A stretch of 64,000 nt of DNA. Source: Hyphomonas sp. (lineage in GTDB: Bacteria > Pseudomonadota > Alphaproteobacteria > Caulobacterales > Hyphomonadaceae). Position 1 is the stretch's first letter. Every line of letters starts with the position of its first letter. The stretch lies in NCBI GenBank assembly GCA_002700305.1, contig PACZ01000024.1, positions 372,001-436,000 on the forward strand, given 5' to 3'. Positions 53,613 through 63,208 of the stretch are shown here, piece by piece. Made by a program: the position numbers and the translations under genes. Under the pieces are notes generated by a model. The model had not been told where the DNA came from and did no database searches. It was given only the letters and a program-made list of their open reading frames with translations.

Positions 53613-54533
53613 TCAGGACCCAGACTTCTGCAGGATGGCAGCCTGATAGTCCGTATCGATAAAGCCGATTGCACTCGCCATGGCTTCAAACAGAGCGTCT
53701 GTTACGTCTACATTGTAGCGGTCCACTTGTTTCCCGCCGTAGCCACGAATGGATTCCGGACGAATTCCGGGTGTTTCATGTACCTTGCCAAAAGAGGCCC
53801 GGAGGGATGCTTTCACCTGCGGTGCCAGCTCAGGATGCATGGCAATCGGCGGGTTTGGAATCGGGTCCGACTTCATCAACAGTCGAAAGTCAGACGCCTT
53901 CAACCCACCCTGATTGACCGCCCTCTCAAAGGAGACAAAAGAAGCGCCTGCCGCATCGACGAGACCGTTCTGCAGGGCAAGCAGACTGTTGGCATGGCTG
54001 CCCGTGATGCGAATGGCCGAAAGGTCTCTCAACGGGTCAACCCCTGCCTTTGATAGCATGGACAAGGGGTAGGAAAAACTGCTCGCTGAATGCTGAGACC
54101 CAAGCGCTATGGACTTTCCATGCAAATCCCTCGGTTCATCAACGCCTGACGCCGATGAAACGAATATGCCTGCATAATAGGTGGAGCTGCCGTCACGCTC
54201 TTCAATGGCGAGCAGGTCCGCACAACCGCGCTTGTGCGCCTCGACATACGAGACCGGCCCCAGCCAAGCAATCTCCGCCTGACCGGCACACATGCCCTCA
54301 ATCACAGCGGCATAACTCTGTCCCGTCCGGACATCAAAGTGAATGCCACTGGTCCGGGTTATGGCGTTGAACAGCGGAAGAAAATCTGCCCGGGTGCCGT
54401 CCTCGGTCCCCCCATCTGCCGGGATCAGCAGCACACGGAGCGGGCTTGCGGCCGTTCCGGTGCGCTCGGCCTTCGCCGGAAGACCACTGAAACAAAGGCC
54501 AGCAAGAACAACCATGAGCATCACAAGGCGCAT
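53613..54533 (-). CDS. phnD: Phosphonate-type ABC transporter substrate-binding protein
   Basis: The 306-residue protein starts MRLVMLMVVLAGLCFSGLPA with cleavage near AKAE and GGAGG upstream. The PhnD-like fold is shown by LRVLLIPADGG, SYAAVIEGMCAGQAEIAWLG, LHGKSIALGSQHSASSFSYP and ALQNGLVDAAGASF. It binds the ligand in the periplasm. It heads the operon and is divergent from the rpiR-type gene, with the shared operator in between. No C-P lyase genes are in the window, so the ligand may be a phosphate ester rather than a phosphonate. Confidence 0.92.
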   Translation of the reverse strand: MRLVMLMVVLAGLCFSGLPAKAERTGTAASPLRVLLIPADGGTEDGTRADFLPLFNAITRTSGIHFDVRTGQSYAAVIEGMCAGQAEIAWLGPVSYVEAHKRGCADLLAIEERDGSSTYYAGIFVSSASGVDEPRDLHGKSIALGSQHSASSFSYPLSMLSKAGVDPLRDLSAIRITGSHANSLLALQNGLVDAAGASFVSFERAVNQGGLKASDFRLLMKSDPIPNPPIAMHPELAPQVKASLRASFGKVHETPGIRPESIRGYGGKQVDRYNVDVTDALFEAMASAIGFIDTDYQAAILQKSGS

Positions 54534-54651
54534 GCCGATACCTCCAATTGAACAGGGCCAACGCACATTGTGCGCCGCACCAAACCTCAGGAAACGCGAT
54601 AACAGCCGCTTGTGACACTGGTGTAACGAACAGCGAGACTTCTTGACGTTT

Positions 54652-54668
54652 ATTGAAGAAAATTCAAT
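54652..54668. promoter_or_regulatory. RpiR operator candidate, copy 1 (phnD/rpiR)
   Basis: ATTGAAGAAAATTCAAT is a near-perfect inverted repeat (ATTGAA-N5-TTCAAT) in the divergent region, right behind a -35-like TTGACG (54643-54648). The same 17-bp pattern recurs ahead of the HAD/TonB receptor genes. Confidence 0.7.
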
Positions 54669-54698
54669 TAGTGAGGCACTATATGGCTGGAGTGGCAA

Positions 54699-55601
54699 AT
54701 GTCTGAGAGCAAACCAAGGCGCAAGAGCACAACCAAAAAGCGCGGCGACGTTCCGATCGTTGACAACGTCATGACGCGCATTCGCGTTCGGCACTCCTCT
54801 CTCGGCCCCAGCACCCGCTCCATCGCAGATTTCATTCTGGAGAACCCACGGCAGGTTGTCGGCATGTCGGTAACGGAACTCGCCGAAGCGACAGGCGCCA
54901 GCGACGGCAGTGTCATCAACCTCTGCCGGCAGCTGGATCTGTCAGGGTTCCAGCAGCTGAAACTCAGTCTCGCGCAAGAAGTCGTGCAACCCGTTCAGTT
55001 CATTCATGAAGATTTGCGTCCTTCAGACACAACCCCGACCGTATGCCGGAAAACATTCCATGCCGGAATCCAAGCGTTGCGCGACACGCTCTCAATCCTT
55101 GACGCTGACGCTGTCGATGAGGCCGTACGTATTATTCGCGCAGCAGAGCGCGTTGAAATCTATGGCATCGGCTCATCCGCACCAATTGCGGAAGACGCGC
55201 AATACCGGATGCTCCGCATCGGGATAGACGCCAAAGTCGTTGTGGACAGCCATATTCAGGCTATTAGCGCCTCACGAACCGGGCCTAAGGTAGCTGTGCT
55301 CACCATTTCTCACTCCGGCGCAACACACGAAACCCTCGCGGCAACCCGCCTTGCAAAGGAAGCCGGCGCGAAGACTATCATTGTTACCAACTTCTCCAGC
55401 TCACCACTTCAGGCCTATGCCGACGTGAAGCTCTTCACGATGGCGCGCGAAACCAAATTCCGTACCGAAGCGATGACCAGCCGGATCGCCCAACTCTGCG
55501 TGCTCGACGCTTTGATCGCCGCGCTCGCCCTCGCCGATTATGATCGGGCCACCGATACACTACGGAAAACATTTGATGTTTTGTCTCTAAAGCGCTTTTA
55601 A
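54699..55601 (+). CDS. RpiR/MurR-family regulator with SIS domain
   Basis: The 300-residue regulator has an N-terminal HTH_6 domain (GPSTRSIADFILENPRQVVG, TELAEATGASDGSVINLCRQ) and a C-terminal SIS phosphosugar-binding domain (VEIYGIGSSAPIAEDAQYRM, VAVLTISHSGATHETLAA). Such proteins sense phosphosugars or related phosphates. It is divergent from phnDCE and convergent with the HAD phosphatase gene (4-bp stop overlap). A 17-bp repeat found ahead of both flanking units is its likely binding site. Confidence 0.92.
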   Translation: MSESKPRRKSTTKKRGDVPIVDNVMTRIRVRHSSLGPSTRSIADFILENPRQVVGMSVTELAEATGASDGSVINLCRQLDLSGFQQLKLSLAQEVVQPVQFIHEDLRPSDTTPTVCRKTFHAGIQALRDTLSILDADAVDEAVRIIRAAERVEIYGIGSSAPIAEDAQYRMLRIGIDAKVVVDSHIQAISASRTGPKVAVLTISHSGATHETLAATRLAKEAGAKTIIVTNFSSSPLQAYADVKLFTMARETKFRTEAMTSRIAQLCVLDALIAALALADYDRATDTLRKTFDVLSLKRF

Positions 55602-56374
55602 GTGCCGACCTCCTGAAGCACAGCCTCCATCACGGCTGGCTCAGTGGCCCGCACAAGCAGTGACTTCATGCCAAGCGCTTCAGCACCCGCCAGGTCAGTC
55701 GCCGGATTGTCCCCCATCATTACAACCCCTTCCGGCTCAAGGTTCAATGCACGGCAGGCCTTCAAGTAGAGGCCCGGCTTCGGTTTGCCGACGATTTCCA
55801 TTTCCACTGCATCCAGGTTGACGCAGGAACCGAGTGCAGACAGAAGCGCTCCAGTCTCAGGAATAATCCTGCCTTCGGCTCCCGGATGCGTCAGGTCGGG
55901 ATTAGCGACGATCAGGCACGCACCCTTCCTGAGAGCATTCGCGGCGCGCTCCAGACGGCTATAGCTAAACCGCGTGTCGCGCAAAAGAACGACGACATCG
56001 GCCTCATCCCGGTTGAGGCGAATGCCAATGTTCCGGGCAACCGCCCGCATACGGGGATGCGCAAGAACCATGACATCGACCTGACCCGCCTTTGCTGCCC
56101 GGTCTATAGCTTCGACACCCGCCAGAACAACCTGCTCCCGCGGCATGTCAATTCCTGCTGCAGACAGGATACCCAGGAAATCATCTACAGTGTTTGACGA
56201 ATTGTTCGACACGATCGCCGTACGCACGTGGTGTGTACGGAGAAAGGCTGCTGCGGCATCCGTGAGAACATTGTCGATAGCGCAACAACCATCCCAGTCC
56301 AGCAGGAAGCCCCGGGCCGATTGCGTCACACACGCGATCTCGGCCGACGAGGCGGGTAAAAAGCCGTGCGCCAT
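55598..56374 (-). CDS. HAD-IIA phosphatase (NagD-like)
   Basis: This 258-residue phosphatase has HAD motif I in FLLDWDGCCAIDN (Asp-x-Asp), motif II in AIVSNNSSNTVDDF, the class IIA cap, the motif III Lys in EIVGKPKPGLYLKACRALN and motif IV VVMMGDNPATDLAGAEALG. NagD-like enzymes act on nucleotide, glycolate or glycerol phosphates. I chose the ATG with GGAG 8 nt upstream over a GTG. It is divergent from a TonB receptor, with the shared RpiR operator between them. It could release phosphate from a phosphate ester imported by the phn-type transporter. Confidence 0.88.
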   Translation of the reverse strand: MAHGFLPASSAEIACVTQSARGFLLDWDGCCAIDNVLTDAAAAFLRTHHVRTAIVSNNSSNTVDDFLGILSAAGIDMPREQVVLAGVEAIDRAAKAGQVDVMVLAHPRMRAVARNIGIRLNRDEADVVVLLRDTRFSYSRLERAANALRKGACLIVANPDLTHPGAEGRIIPETGALLSALGSCVNLDAVEMEIVGKPKPGLYLKACRALNLEPEGVVMMGDNPATDLAGAEALGMKSLLVRATEPAVMEAVLQEVGT

Positions 56375-56402
56375 GCATCTCACTCCAAAGTCAATTCCAT
56401 TG

Positions 56403-56419
56403 TTTGAATTTTCCTCAAT
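56403..56419. promoter_or_regulatory. RpiR operator candidate, copy 2 (HAD/TonB receptor)
   Basis: TTTGAATTTTCCTCAAT is the reverse complement of a 17-bp site matching copy 1 at 15 of 17 positions (ATTGARGAAAATTCAAW). It lies in the divergent promoter region 29 bp from the HAD start. Confidence 0.7.
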
Positions 56420-56586
56420 TATAAATCGGCTTATAAGTAAATACTATTCATATCAATTTTATTCAAAGTTCACAGAAATGTTGCGATGGCTGACTAGATC
56501 GGCGGCGTGGCAAGAGCGGCTACTGGCCGCCCGCGCCCGGCTCGCCGATGTCCGGCGGGTGATGGGGTTATATGGAGGCATCAGCC

Positions 56587-59256
56587 ATGAAACAGAAATT
56601 GAAAAGCAGCGTAAAATTCTGCTTGAGCGCACTGATGGCGGCAACCGTTGTCCAGTCTGCGCTTGCTGAACCGGAGCCGGAAGGGGGCGATACGCGCCGG
56701 CTCGAAACAATCCGCGTCGAAGGCCAAGCCGTCGATGCTCTGACATCTGACATTGCTGTCGACTTCGCCGAGTTTGGCACACAGGTCCAGCTGATTAGCT
56801 CGGAAGAGATTGAGACAGGCGGCTTCACAAACTTCGGCGAACTCGCATCGGGCCTGATCCGTGGTGCGAATATTGGTTATTCTCCGGACGAAGGCGAGTT
56901 CACCATCCGCATTGACGGCGGCACCGACCGTGACACCCTTCTCCTCGTGGATGGCGTTCCGTATTTCGACCGCTCGTCTCCGCTGGAAGACCTCTGGCCT
57001 GCAACCGCCATCGACCCGCGCATGATCGAAAGCGTGGAAGTCTACCGGGGTGGCAACAGCCTTTATTTCGGATCGAACGGTGGCCTCGGCGTCGTCAGCG
57101 TCCGCACCAAGGAGCCGGATGGCACGACCAAGGGGCAGTTCGGTGTCTATACCGGCGCATTCAAGACCCGCGAAATTTACGGCAACATGTCCTTCCCGCT
57201 CGACAAGGACGGCAAGCACTCCATTCTCGTCTTTGGCCGCTCCTACGAAACGGATGCACATGAGCTGTTCGACAAGGAAGCCTATGGGGACAACGTTCTG
57301 GCCCTCGGTGGTCGTCACGAGTTTCCTTACAGCTACAACAGTCTTGGCCTGAAATACCTCTGGCAGATCGGGCCGGACACTGAATTCCGTGCCGGCGCAA
57401 CCTACTCGACCATCGACTTCCGGGATTCCTTCCCGCAAAGCACGGTGTTCCAGCCGAACTTCACGGAATTCCCCATCTACAATGCCGCCTTCAAGCATCG
57501 CTTCAATGACAAGCTGAAGATCGACGTTGAAGCCCACTACCAGGATCCACAGCTGAAGAACAACGAGATCGACGCCCGCATCTGTCAGATCCCGCGGCTT
57601 GGCGACCTGCCCGCAGACATTCAGGCACTTGCAGCCGATCAGGGTATCACCGGCTTTTCCACAGCGGCTTCGTATGAGGCCTTCGCGGCGTCCGTACCGG
57701 GGCTCCCGGCCGGCTGTGTCACCAACCCTTATGGCAGTGCCGGCAGCGCTGGCGACGACAACTGGAATGGCGGCAGCAGCTTCTACATCAACCAGGATCC
57801 GGACAGCCCGTTCTATGGCCAGCCTTACGGCACGCTGGACAATCCGTTCCCGATCGGCGCACCGATGGGTTACGTCGTCCAGTCCACTGCATCTTTCGGC
57901 GATGGCGGTCTGACAAAAGGCTTCGGCACGACCGACCAGCGCGAGTCCGGATATGTCGACTACGGCCTCAATGCCCGGGCGACGTATACACTGAACGACT
58001 ATGTCGAAATCGTCGCCGGTGTTCAGAACACCAGCTACAAGGACAATTCCGATGACTCCTTCGGTGTGCGCGATGTCAAACTGACCAGCACAGGCGTGTA
58101 TGGCGACCTTCGCCTGTCCCTACCCGTCCTTGAAGGCTTCAGCGGATCCTTTGCCGCTCGTCAGGACTTCAATGATAATTTCGACGATCAATCTGTCTGG
58201 AAAGTCGGCTTGCGTCAGAATTTTGGTCACGGCCTCTATGCCCGTGGATCAGGCGGCACCTCCTATAGCCTTCCAAAGATCGATGAAATCGGCGCTTTCG
58301 GCGCCGGTGCGAACATCAATCCTGGCCTGCAGCCACAGGAAGTCGATGCGTTCAACGTGGGTGCCGGTATCGATGGGGACATCTTCGGCGGCACATACAA
58401 CGTCGAGCTTGGCTACTTCGAGACAGACATCAAGAACCTGTTCTCAAGCCGCGCGGTTGGAGCTGTCTGCCTTGAATACGCCAACGACCTTGCCAATCCG
58501 CTGTTCGACAACCTCACCAATGATACAGCCGCGATTGAGCAGAACCGCCGCAACATCATTGCACCGGATGACTTCTGCCGGACAGCCGCAAGCGGCCTTT
58601 CCGACCCCGGCGAGTCGGTCGCGGTGAATGCCCTGGCAAACCAGGACATCAAGGGTTTCACCATCGACTTGGCTTTCGATTTCGACAAATGGCAGGCCGA
58701 CTTCAGCTATACTGACATGGAATCGCTGGAGCCAAACCCCGTGTACGGAACCCTCGCCCGGCTGGACGGCACAGCGACTGACCTTGACTTCATCATCCCC
58801 GGCCACGCGGGTCACTCGGAGTTCCGTCAGTCCTCAGAACGTCCTGAGTGGACGCTGTCTGGTCTGGTGACCTACACGCCAAACGAGAACTGGGTGTTCT
58901 CGCTGAACCCGCGCTGGCAAGGCCCGGAATGGGCCTATGCCGGCACCAGCCTCGCCCGTCTCGTAGATGAGAATGGGGATCGTGTTGTGGAAGACATGAA
59001 CTTCGGTGACTATTTCGTCCTCAACGGTTCGGTCCAGTACTTCCTGGGTGAAGAAAAGCGCCACCGTTTCCTGATCCGTGGCGTGAACCTTCTGGGTGAA
59101 GATTACTTCGAGCGCGCCTCCGGCGGCTCGACCTATACCCGCGACAGGGCGGTTGTTCGTGGCGAGATCGGCCCGAATGACAGCGCCTATTACCGGCAGT
59201 ACGGCTGGAACGGTAAGCCTCGGTCCTTCTGGATCCAATACGAGTACTCGTTCTAA
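56587..59256 (+). CDS. TonB-dependent receptor of the phn/RpiR locus
   Basis: The receptor (889 residues) starts MKQKLKSSVKFCLSALMAAT with cleavage after ALAEP; GGAGG lies 7 nt before this ATG, so I prefer it to an ATG five codons upstream. The plug shows ETIRVEGQAVDAL, FTIRIDGGTDRDTLLLVDGV and SVEVYRGGNSLYFGSNGGLG. The barrel ends WIQYEYSF with the terminal Phe. An operator shared with rpiR and phnD suggests it carries the same phosphorus-containing compound across the outer membrane. Confidence 0.93.
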   Translation: MKQKLKSSVKFCLSALMAATVVQSALAEPEPEGGDTRRLETIRVEGQAVDALTSDIAVDFAEFGTQVQLISSEEIETGGFTNFGELASGLIRGANIGYSPDEGEFTIRIDGGTDRDTLLLVDGVPYFDRSSPLEDLWPATAIDPRMIESVEVYRGGNSLYFGSNGGLGVVSVRTKEPDGTTKGQFGVYTGAFKTREIYGNMSFPLDKDGKHSILVFGRSYETDAHELFDKEAYGDNVLALGGRHEFPYSYNSLGLKYLWQIGPDTEFRAGATYSTIDFRDSFPQSTVFQPNFTEFPIYNAAFKHRFNDKLKIDVEAHYQDPQLKNNEIDARICQIPRLGDLPADIQALAADQGITGFSTAASYEAFAASVPGLPAGCVTNPYGSAGSAGDDNWNGGSSFYINQDPDSPFYGQPYGTLDNPFPIGAPMGYVVQSTASFGDGGLTKGFGTTDQRESGYVDYGLNARATYTLNDYVEIVAGVQNTSYKDNSDDSFGVRDVKLTSTGVYGDLRLSLPVLEGFSGSFAARQDFNDNFDDQSVWKVGLRQNFGHGLYARGSGGTSYSLPKIDEIGAFGAGANINPGLQPQEVDAFNVGAGIDGDIFGGTYNVELGYFETDIKNLFSSRAVGAVCLEYANDLANPLFDNLTNDTAAIEQNRRNIIAPDDFCRTAASGLSDPGESVAVNALANQDIKGFTIDLAFDFDKWQADFSYTDMESLEPNPVYGTLARLDGTATDLDFIIPGHAGHSEFRQSSERPEWTLSGLVTYTPNENWVFSLNPRWQGPEWAYAGTSLARLVDENGDRVVEDMNFGDYFVLNGSVQYFLGEEKRHRFLIRGVNLLGEDYFERASGGSTYTRDRAVVRGEIGPNDSAYYRQYGWNGKPRSFWIQYEYSF

Positions 59257-59268
59257 CCGCACTCAAGG

Positions 59269-59308
59269 CCCGGCCAGTCTTTCCCCACTGGCCGGGTCTC
59301 CCTTTTTT
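59269..59308 (+). terminator. Terminator of the TonB receptor gene
   Basis: The 10-bp stem CCCGGCCAGT / ACTGGCCGGG with an 8-nt loop is followed by TCTCCCTTTTTT. Confidence 0.92.
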
Positions 59309-59796
59309 CCCGATCCCGGGATTTGCGCCAAACATGTTTGATCCCTGCCCCGTGGCAATCCTCAGCCCCCTCCGATTGGCACCTGTCATCCGGGGGCTTT
59401 TTTTGGGCTTCTGTCTCACATGAACGAGGTCCGCCAGGGCAATGCGGCGTGTCCTGCCCGGACGAAATCAGTTGGGGCTCAGAACCGTTCGCCGCTCCAA
59501 GTGCTCCTCAACCTGCACACCATTCGATTATCCTGCGGCTAAGGCATTGCGTCTACGATTATTGACGCCTCACTCTTGGATTCCATCCAGAGCTCTTTGC
59601 ATTTTTTCATATTTGAAAATCTTCCCCATCCCTAGATATCCAAATTCGCCTTTGCGCCGTCTCTTTAGTCCAGCCACGCTGACCCGCCCGGTAGACTTGC
59701 CGGAATGCGGCGCTTAAGTGTCGGGAATAGACGGAAAATCAATGAATCTGTGGCGCCCAATGACCATTAAGGTGCGACAGGTTTCGAGGGGAAGAC
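59309..59796. other. Intergenic region between the TonB receptor and a TetR gene
   Basis: No gene is seen. It contains a second terminator-like hairpin (listed separately) that no open reading frame explains, so a short RNA ending there is possible, and then the promoter region of the TetR gene. Confidence 0.4.
59364..59404 (+). terminator. Second, orphan terminator
   Basis: AGCCCCC / GGGGGCT with a 21-nt loop is followed by a run of Ts, about 60 bp past the receptor terminator. It may be a backup or the end of a small RNA. Confidence 0.65.
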
Positions 59797-60498
59797 ATGA
59801 CCGCATCCAGGCAAAAGCCGGCGACCTCCAAACAGTCTCAGACGGAGGGGCGCTCCGCGGCACTGGATGGCGTTGAACTGGAAACCAAGGTTTCCCCTTC
59901 TCAGAACCGGGCGCGGAATACGTTTGAAACCATCCTCTCCATTGCAGGAACGCTTCTTTCAGAGGTGGGCTTTGAACGCCTATCGACCAATATAATCTGC
60001 AAACGGGCTGGCCTGACGCCTCCTGCTCTCTACCGGTATTTTCCGAACAAATACGCCATCCTGCATGAACTAGGACGCCGGCTCATGGAGGCTCAGGACC
60101 AGGCAGTCTTCGCCTGGATCCGCGGAGGCGGCCTGAACACTCACACCTTCGAAGAAACCGTTGAAAGCACCCTTCGCCTGCAAAAAGAGGTGAACGAAAT
60201 TACCAAGGCATTTCCCGGCGGCGCATGGGTTGTTCGCGTTATGCGCGTCATCCCCGCGCTGAAGGAGGTCCGCCTGGAGTCACGTGAGCTGGTCGCCGAA
60301 GAAGTGCTCGACGCGCTCCGCAATACCTTGCCTGGAATTGCGGAAGAACGGCTCGTAACAGCGACCAGACTGACAATCGAACTCATGTTCTCCGCGACCG
60401 AGATGGCAATTGAGGACCCCGAACAGGAAGACAACATCACGCGGGAAGTTTGCTTTATTGTCGCGAGCTACCACGACCGATTGAGGAAGGGGCTCTGA
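59797..60498 (+). CDS. TetR-family regulator
   Basis: The 233-residue regulator has a basic unstructured N-terminus and a TetR HTH at about 45-95 (STNIICKRAGLTPPALYRYF, then PNKYAILHELGRRL). The C-terminal domain is all-helical. It is convergent with putP and separated from it by 30 bp including a GGGGCTC/GAGCCCC hairpin. No divergent target gene is adjacent, so its target is unknown. Confidence 0.88.
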   Translation: MTASRQKPATSKQSQTEGRSAALDGVELETKVSPSQNRARNTFETILSIAGTLLSEVGFERLSTNIICKRAGLTPPALYRYFPNKYAILHELGRRLMEAQDQAVFAWIRGGGLNTHTFEETVESTLRLQKEVNEITKAFPGGAWVVRVMRVIPALKEVRLESRELVAEEVLDALRNTLPGIAEERLVTATRLTIELMFSATEMAIEDPEQEDNITREVCFIVASYHDRLRKGL

Positions 60499-60515
60499 GG
60501 TATTCCCTGAGCCCC
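60489..60515. terminator. Hairpin between convergent tetR and putP genes
   Basis: The stem GGGGCTC / GAGCCCC with a 13-nt loop begins inside the tetR 3' end. No T-run is seen on either side, so termination is only probable. Confidence 0.4.
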
Positions 60516-60528
60516 TAATCACTCAACC

Positions 60529-62025
60529 TCAGTCGGCGTCCATGGCTTTTTCCATTTCGCCGAAGCGATGGGCGACATGGGGCAACACATCCCGGCCGAC
60601 GACGCTGACGACGATGGCCGCGATTCCGCTGAACACGAAACCCGGCACGATCTCGTAGAGAATATCGGACAGCGACTTCCCGTTAATCTCGATCGGTGCG
60701 TAGAGCCAGAAAAGCACTGTAACCGCCCCCACAATCATCCCGGCCAGTGCACCATCGCGGGTAAGGCCCCGCCAATACAGGCTTAGCAGGATAATCGGAC
60801 CAAAGGCTGCGCCAAATCCGGCCCAGGCATTTCCGACAAGCGACAGAATGTTGCTTGACCGGTCAAACGCCAATCCGATCGCGATCAGTGAAACCACAAG
60901 CACCGAAATCCGGCCTACAGCGACCAACTCGCCTTGGCTCGCTTCCTTGCGAAGGAACGTCTTGTAGAAATCCTCCGTCAGCGAGCTGGAAGACACCAGC
61001 AATTGCGATGAAATCGTACTCATGATTGCCGCAAGAATGGCCGCCAGCAGGAACCCTGCCACAAGCGGATGGAACAGGATCTGGGAGAGGATGATGAAAA
61101 TCGTCTCCGGGTCGTCGACCGGCGTGCCATGCGCATAGGTGTAGGCATAGCCTGCGATCCCCGTCAGCACTGCGCCAATCACCGTCACGATCATCCAGCT
61201 CATCCCGATATAGCGGGCCGTGGCAATATCCTTGAGGGACCGGATCGCCATGAACCGGACAATGATGTGCGGCTGGCCAAAATAGCCGAGCCCCCAGGCA
61301 AGCAATGAGATGACCCCCATCACGGTCATGCCCTTCGGCCACATGCCAAAATAGCCAGGATCCAACGAAGCCACCGCCGGAGCCCAGTCGCCTTCATTCC
61401 GCAGGACAATGAATGACACGACCGGCACGAGGATCAGGGCAACGAACATGATGCACCCCTGCACAAAGTCCGTCAGGCTGACCGCAAGGAAGCCGCCAAA
61501 CAGCGTGTAGGCCACAACAACCCCCGCGGTCAGGAACAGTCCAAGCTGGTAATCAAGCCCAAACGATGCCTCGAAAAGCTTGCCACCTGCAACAACACCT
61601 GCAGAGGTGTACAGCGTGAAGAAAATAACAATCACGACCGAGGACAATACGCGCAGCATGCGTGACTTGTCGTGGAAACGTTTCTCGAAAAAGTCGGGAA
61701 TGGTGATCGCGTCGTCAGCCAGCTCTGTGTAGACCCTAAGGCGCGGCGCGACGAACAGATAGTTGAGGTAGGCACCGATCACGAGCCCCACCGCAATCCA
61801 GGCGGCGCTAAAGCCAGACACGAACACGGCTCCCGGCAGCCCCATCAGCATCCAACCGCTCATATCTGATGCACCGGCGGAAAGCGCACCGACCGCAGGA
61901 TGCAACTGACGCCCACCCAGCATGTATTCGGAAACATCACTTGTGGACTTCCGGTATGCATAAAGGCCGATGGCCAGCATCAGGACAAAATATACAGCGA
62001 GAGAAATCAGAGCTTCGTGGTTCAT
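60529..62025 (-). CDS. putP: Sodium/proline symporter
   Basis: PutP (498 residues, SSS family) has about 13 membrane helices. Family markers are SEYMLGGRQLHPAVGALSAG followed by ASDMSGWMLMGLPG, FFEKRFHDKSRMLRVLSS, GYFGQPHIIVRFMAIRSL and the Na+-site region ISSQLLVSSSSLTEDFYK. It imports proline with sodium, which fits a marine organism. The proline-biosynthesis genes proC and proB are nearby, so the locus deals with proline supply. Confidence 0.94.
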   Translation of the reverse strand: MNHEALISLAVYFVLMLAIGLYAYRKSTSDVSEYMLGGRQLHPAVGALSAGASDMSGWMLMGLPGAVFVSGFSAAWIAVGLVIGAYLNYLFVAPRLRVYTELADDAITIPDFFEKRFHDKSRMLRVLSSVVIVIFFTLYTSAGVVAGGKLFEASFGLDYQLGLFLTAGVVVAYTLFGGFLAVSLTDFVQGCIMFVALILVPVVSFIVLRNEGDWAPAVASLDPGYFGMWPKGMTVMGVISLLAWGLGYFGQPHIIVRFMAIRSLKDIATARYIGMSWMIVTVIGAVLTGIAGYAYTYAHGTPVDDPETIFIILSQILFHPLVAGFLLAAILAAIMSTISSQLLVSSSSLTEDFYKTFLRKEASQGELVAVGRISVLVVSLIAIGLAFDRSSNILSLVGNAWAGFGAAFGPIILLSLYWRGLTRDGALAGMIVGAVTVLFWLYAPIEINGKSLSDILYEIVPGFVFSGIAAIVVSVVGRDVLPHVAHRFGEMEKAMDAD

Positions 62026-62182
62026 AGGCTCACTTTTTCCGTGTTCGTATTTCGTTTACGCCGGTGGCACCGGCAGATTTGACGCAATGACGCTGGCACT
62101 CCTGGAAGAGTTCGCATCACCGGAAGCTGAGGCCTTCCAATTCTATCTTCATCTTCAGCCCCCGCCGCATGATGATTTTGAC

Positions 62183-62962
62183 CTACCGCAACTCCACAGT
62201 GCGCTTGTACGCAGCTTGTGTCGTTGCAAGCATTAATCTGGAAAGCTCGCCATTGCCATTCAGTTGTTTCAAGCCAGCCTCGGTGGCCCCTGCCTTACTC
62301 GTGACAGCGTTTCGAAGGTCGGCCAGGTCTTTGCCGGACTGGCTGGCCATCTCTATCGTACCCGCAATCGTGTCCAGAACGAGCTTCCGGGATTCGCTGT
62401 CATCGAAACCCAGTTCCTTTGCAGCTTCCATGAAGGCGCGGGCGATCTCGAAGACGAATCCGGGCCCGCTACCCGCAATGGCGGTGAACCTGTCGAGGCC
62501 GTCTTCAGTCTCCACTTCAACGACAGAACCTGTAGCGCGCATCATCGTACGCGCTGTTTCTTTTACATTGTCCGATGTCTTGTCATTGAAGAGCAGACCA
62601 CTCACGCCCTTGCCGACGCTTGCAGGCATATTCGGCATCACGCGGACCACGGAACGCGACCCCACGATCGACTCCAGACGCTGGCAGGAAACACCTGCTG
62701 CGATGGAAAGCGCCGGCGCATCCGGCGTTACAAACTTCAGATAGTCCGGGATAACGTCAGCGATCATTTGTGGTTTCACTGCGATGATCAGGAGGTCAAA
62801 CGGCTCGCCCTGAATATCATCCGCTGACTTGAACATTTTCACACGCGAGTCCGGAAAGGTCGCCATTGGGTCGACCGCCGAGAACGACATGCCAGGCACA
62901 TCGACCCACCGGGACAGCAGCGAAGCGCCCATATTTCCACAACCGATCATTAAAGCGTGCAT
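62183..62962 (-). CDS. proC: Pyrroline-5-carboxylate reductase
   Basis: ProC (259 residues) makes proline from pyrroline-5-carboxylate with NAD(P)H. It begins MHALMIGCGNMGASLL with the GxGxxG nucleotide site, has AVKPQMIADVIPDY, VRVMPNMPASVGKGVSGLLF, and the C-terminal signature DLRNAVTSKAGATEAGLKQL. AGGAGG sets the start. It is divergent from proB across a 246-bp region and downstream of it lies putP on the same strand. Confidence 0.96.
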   Translation of the reverse strand: MHALMIGCGNMGASLLSRWVDVPGMSFSAVDPMATFPDSRVKMFKSADDIQGEPFDLLIIAVKPQMIADVIPDYLKFVTPDAPALSIAAGVSCQRLESIVGSRSVVRVMPNMPASVGKGVSGLLFNDKTSDNVKETARTMMRATGSVVEVETEDGLDRFTAIAGSGPGFVFEIARAFMEAAKELGFDDSESRKLVLDTIAGTIEMASQSGKDLADLRNAVTSKAGATEAGLKQLNGNGELSRLMLATTQAAYKRTVELR

Positions 62963-63208
62963 AAGTCCTCCTGGAATCAATGCCACGCACATAAGCTGAT
63001 CTTACTTTGAATTCAAATTTTCTGCTGTGGTTTCTCTCTGCAGCAACGGCGTATCACGCCCTGACATAGCCAATAGTTTGTTAATTTTGTAGGTTTTGGG
63101 AAGATTACTGCATCCACAGCGCAACAGACTGTTACTTTGTGCTCTAATCGTGTTGCGATCTTCAGCAACGCAGCCTAGGTGCTAGCCCGTGGAACAAGGG
63201 AGCCCTGC

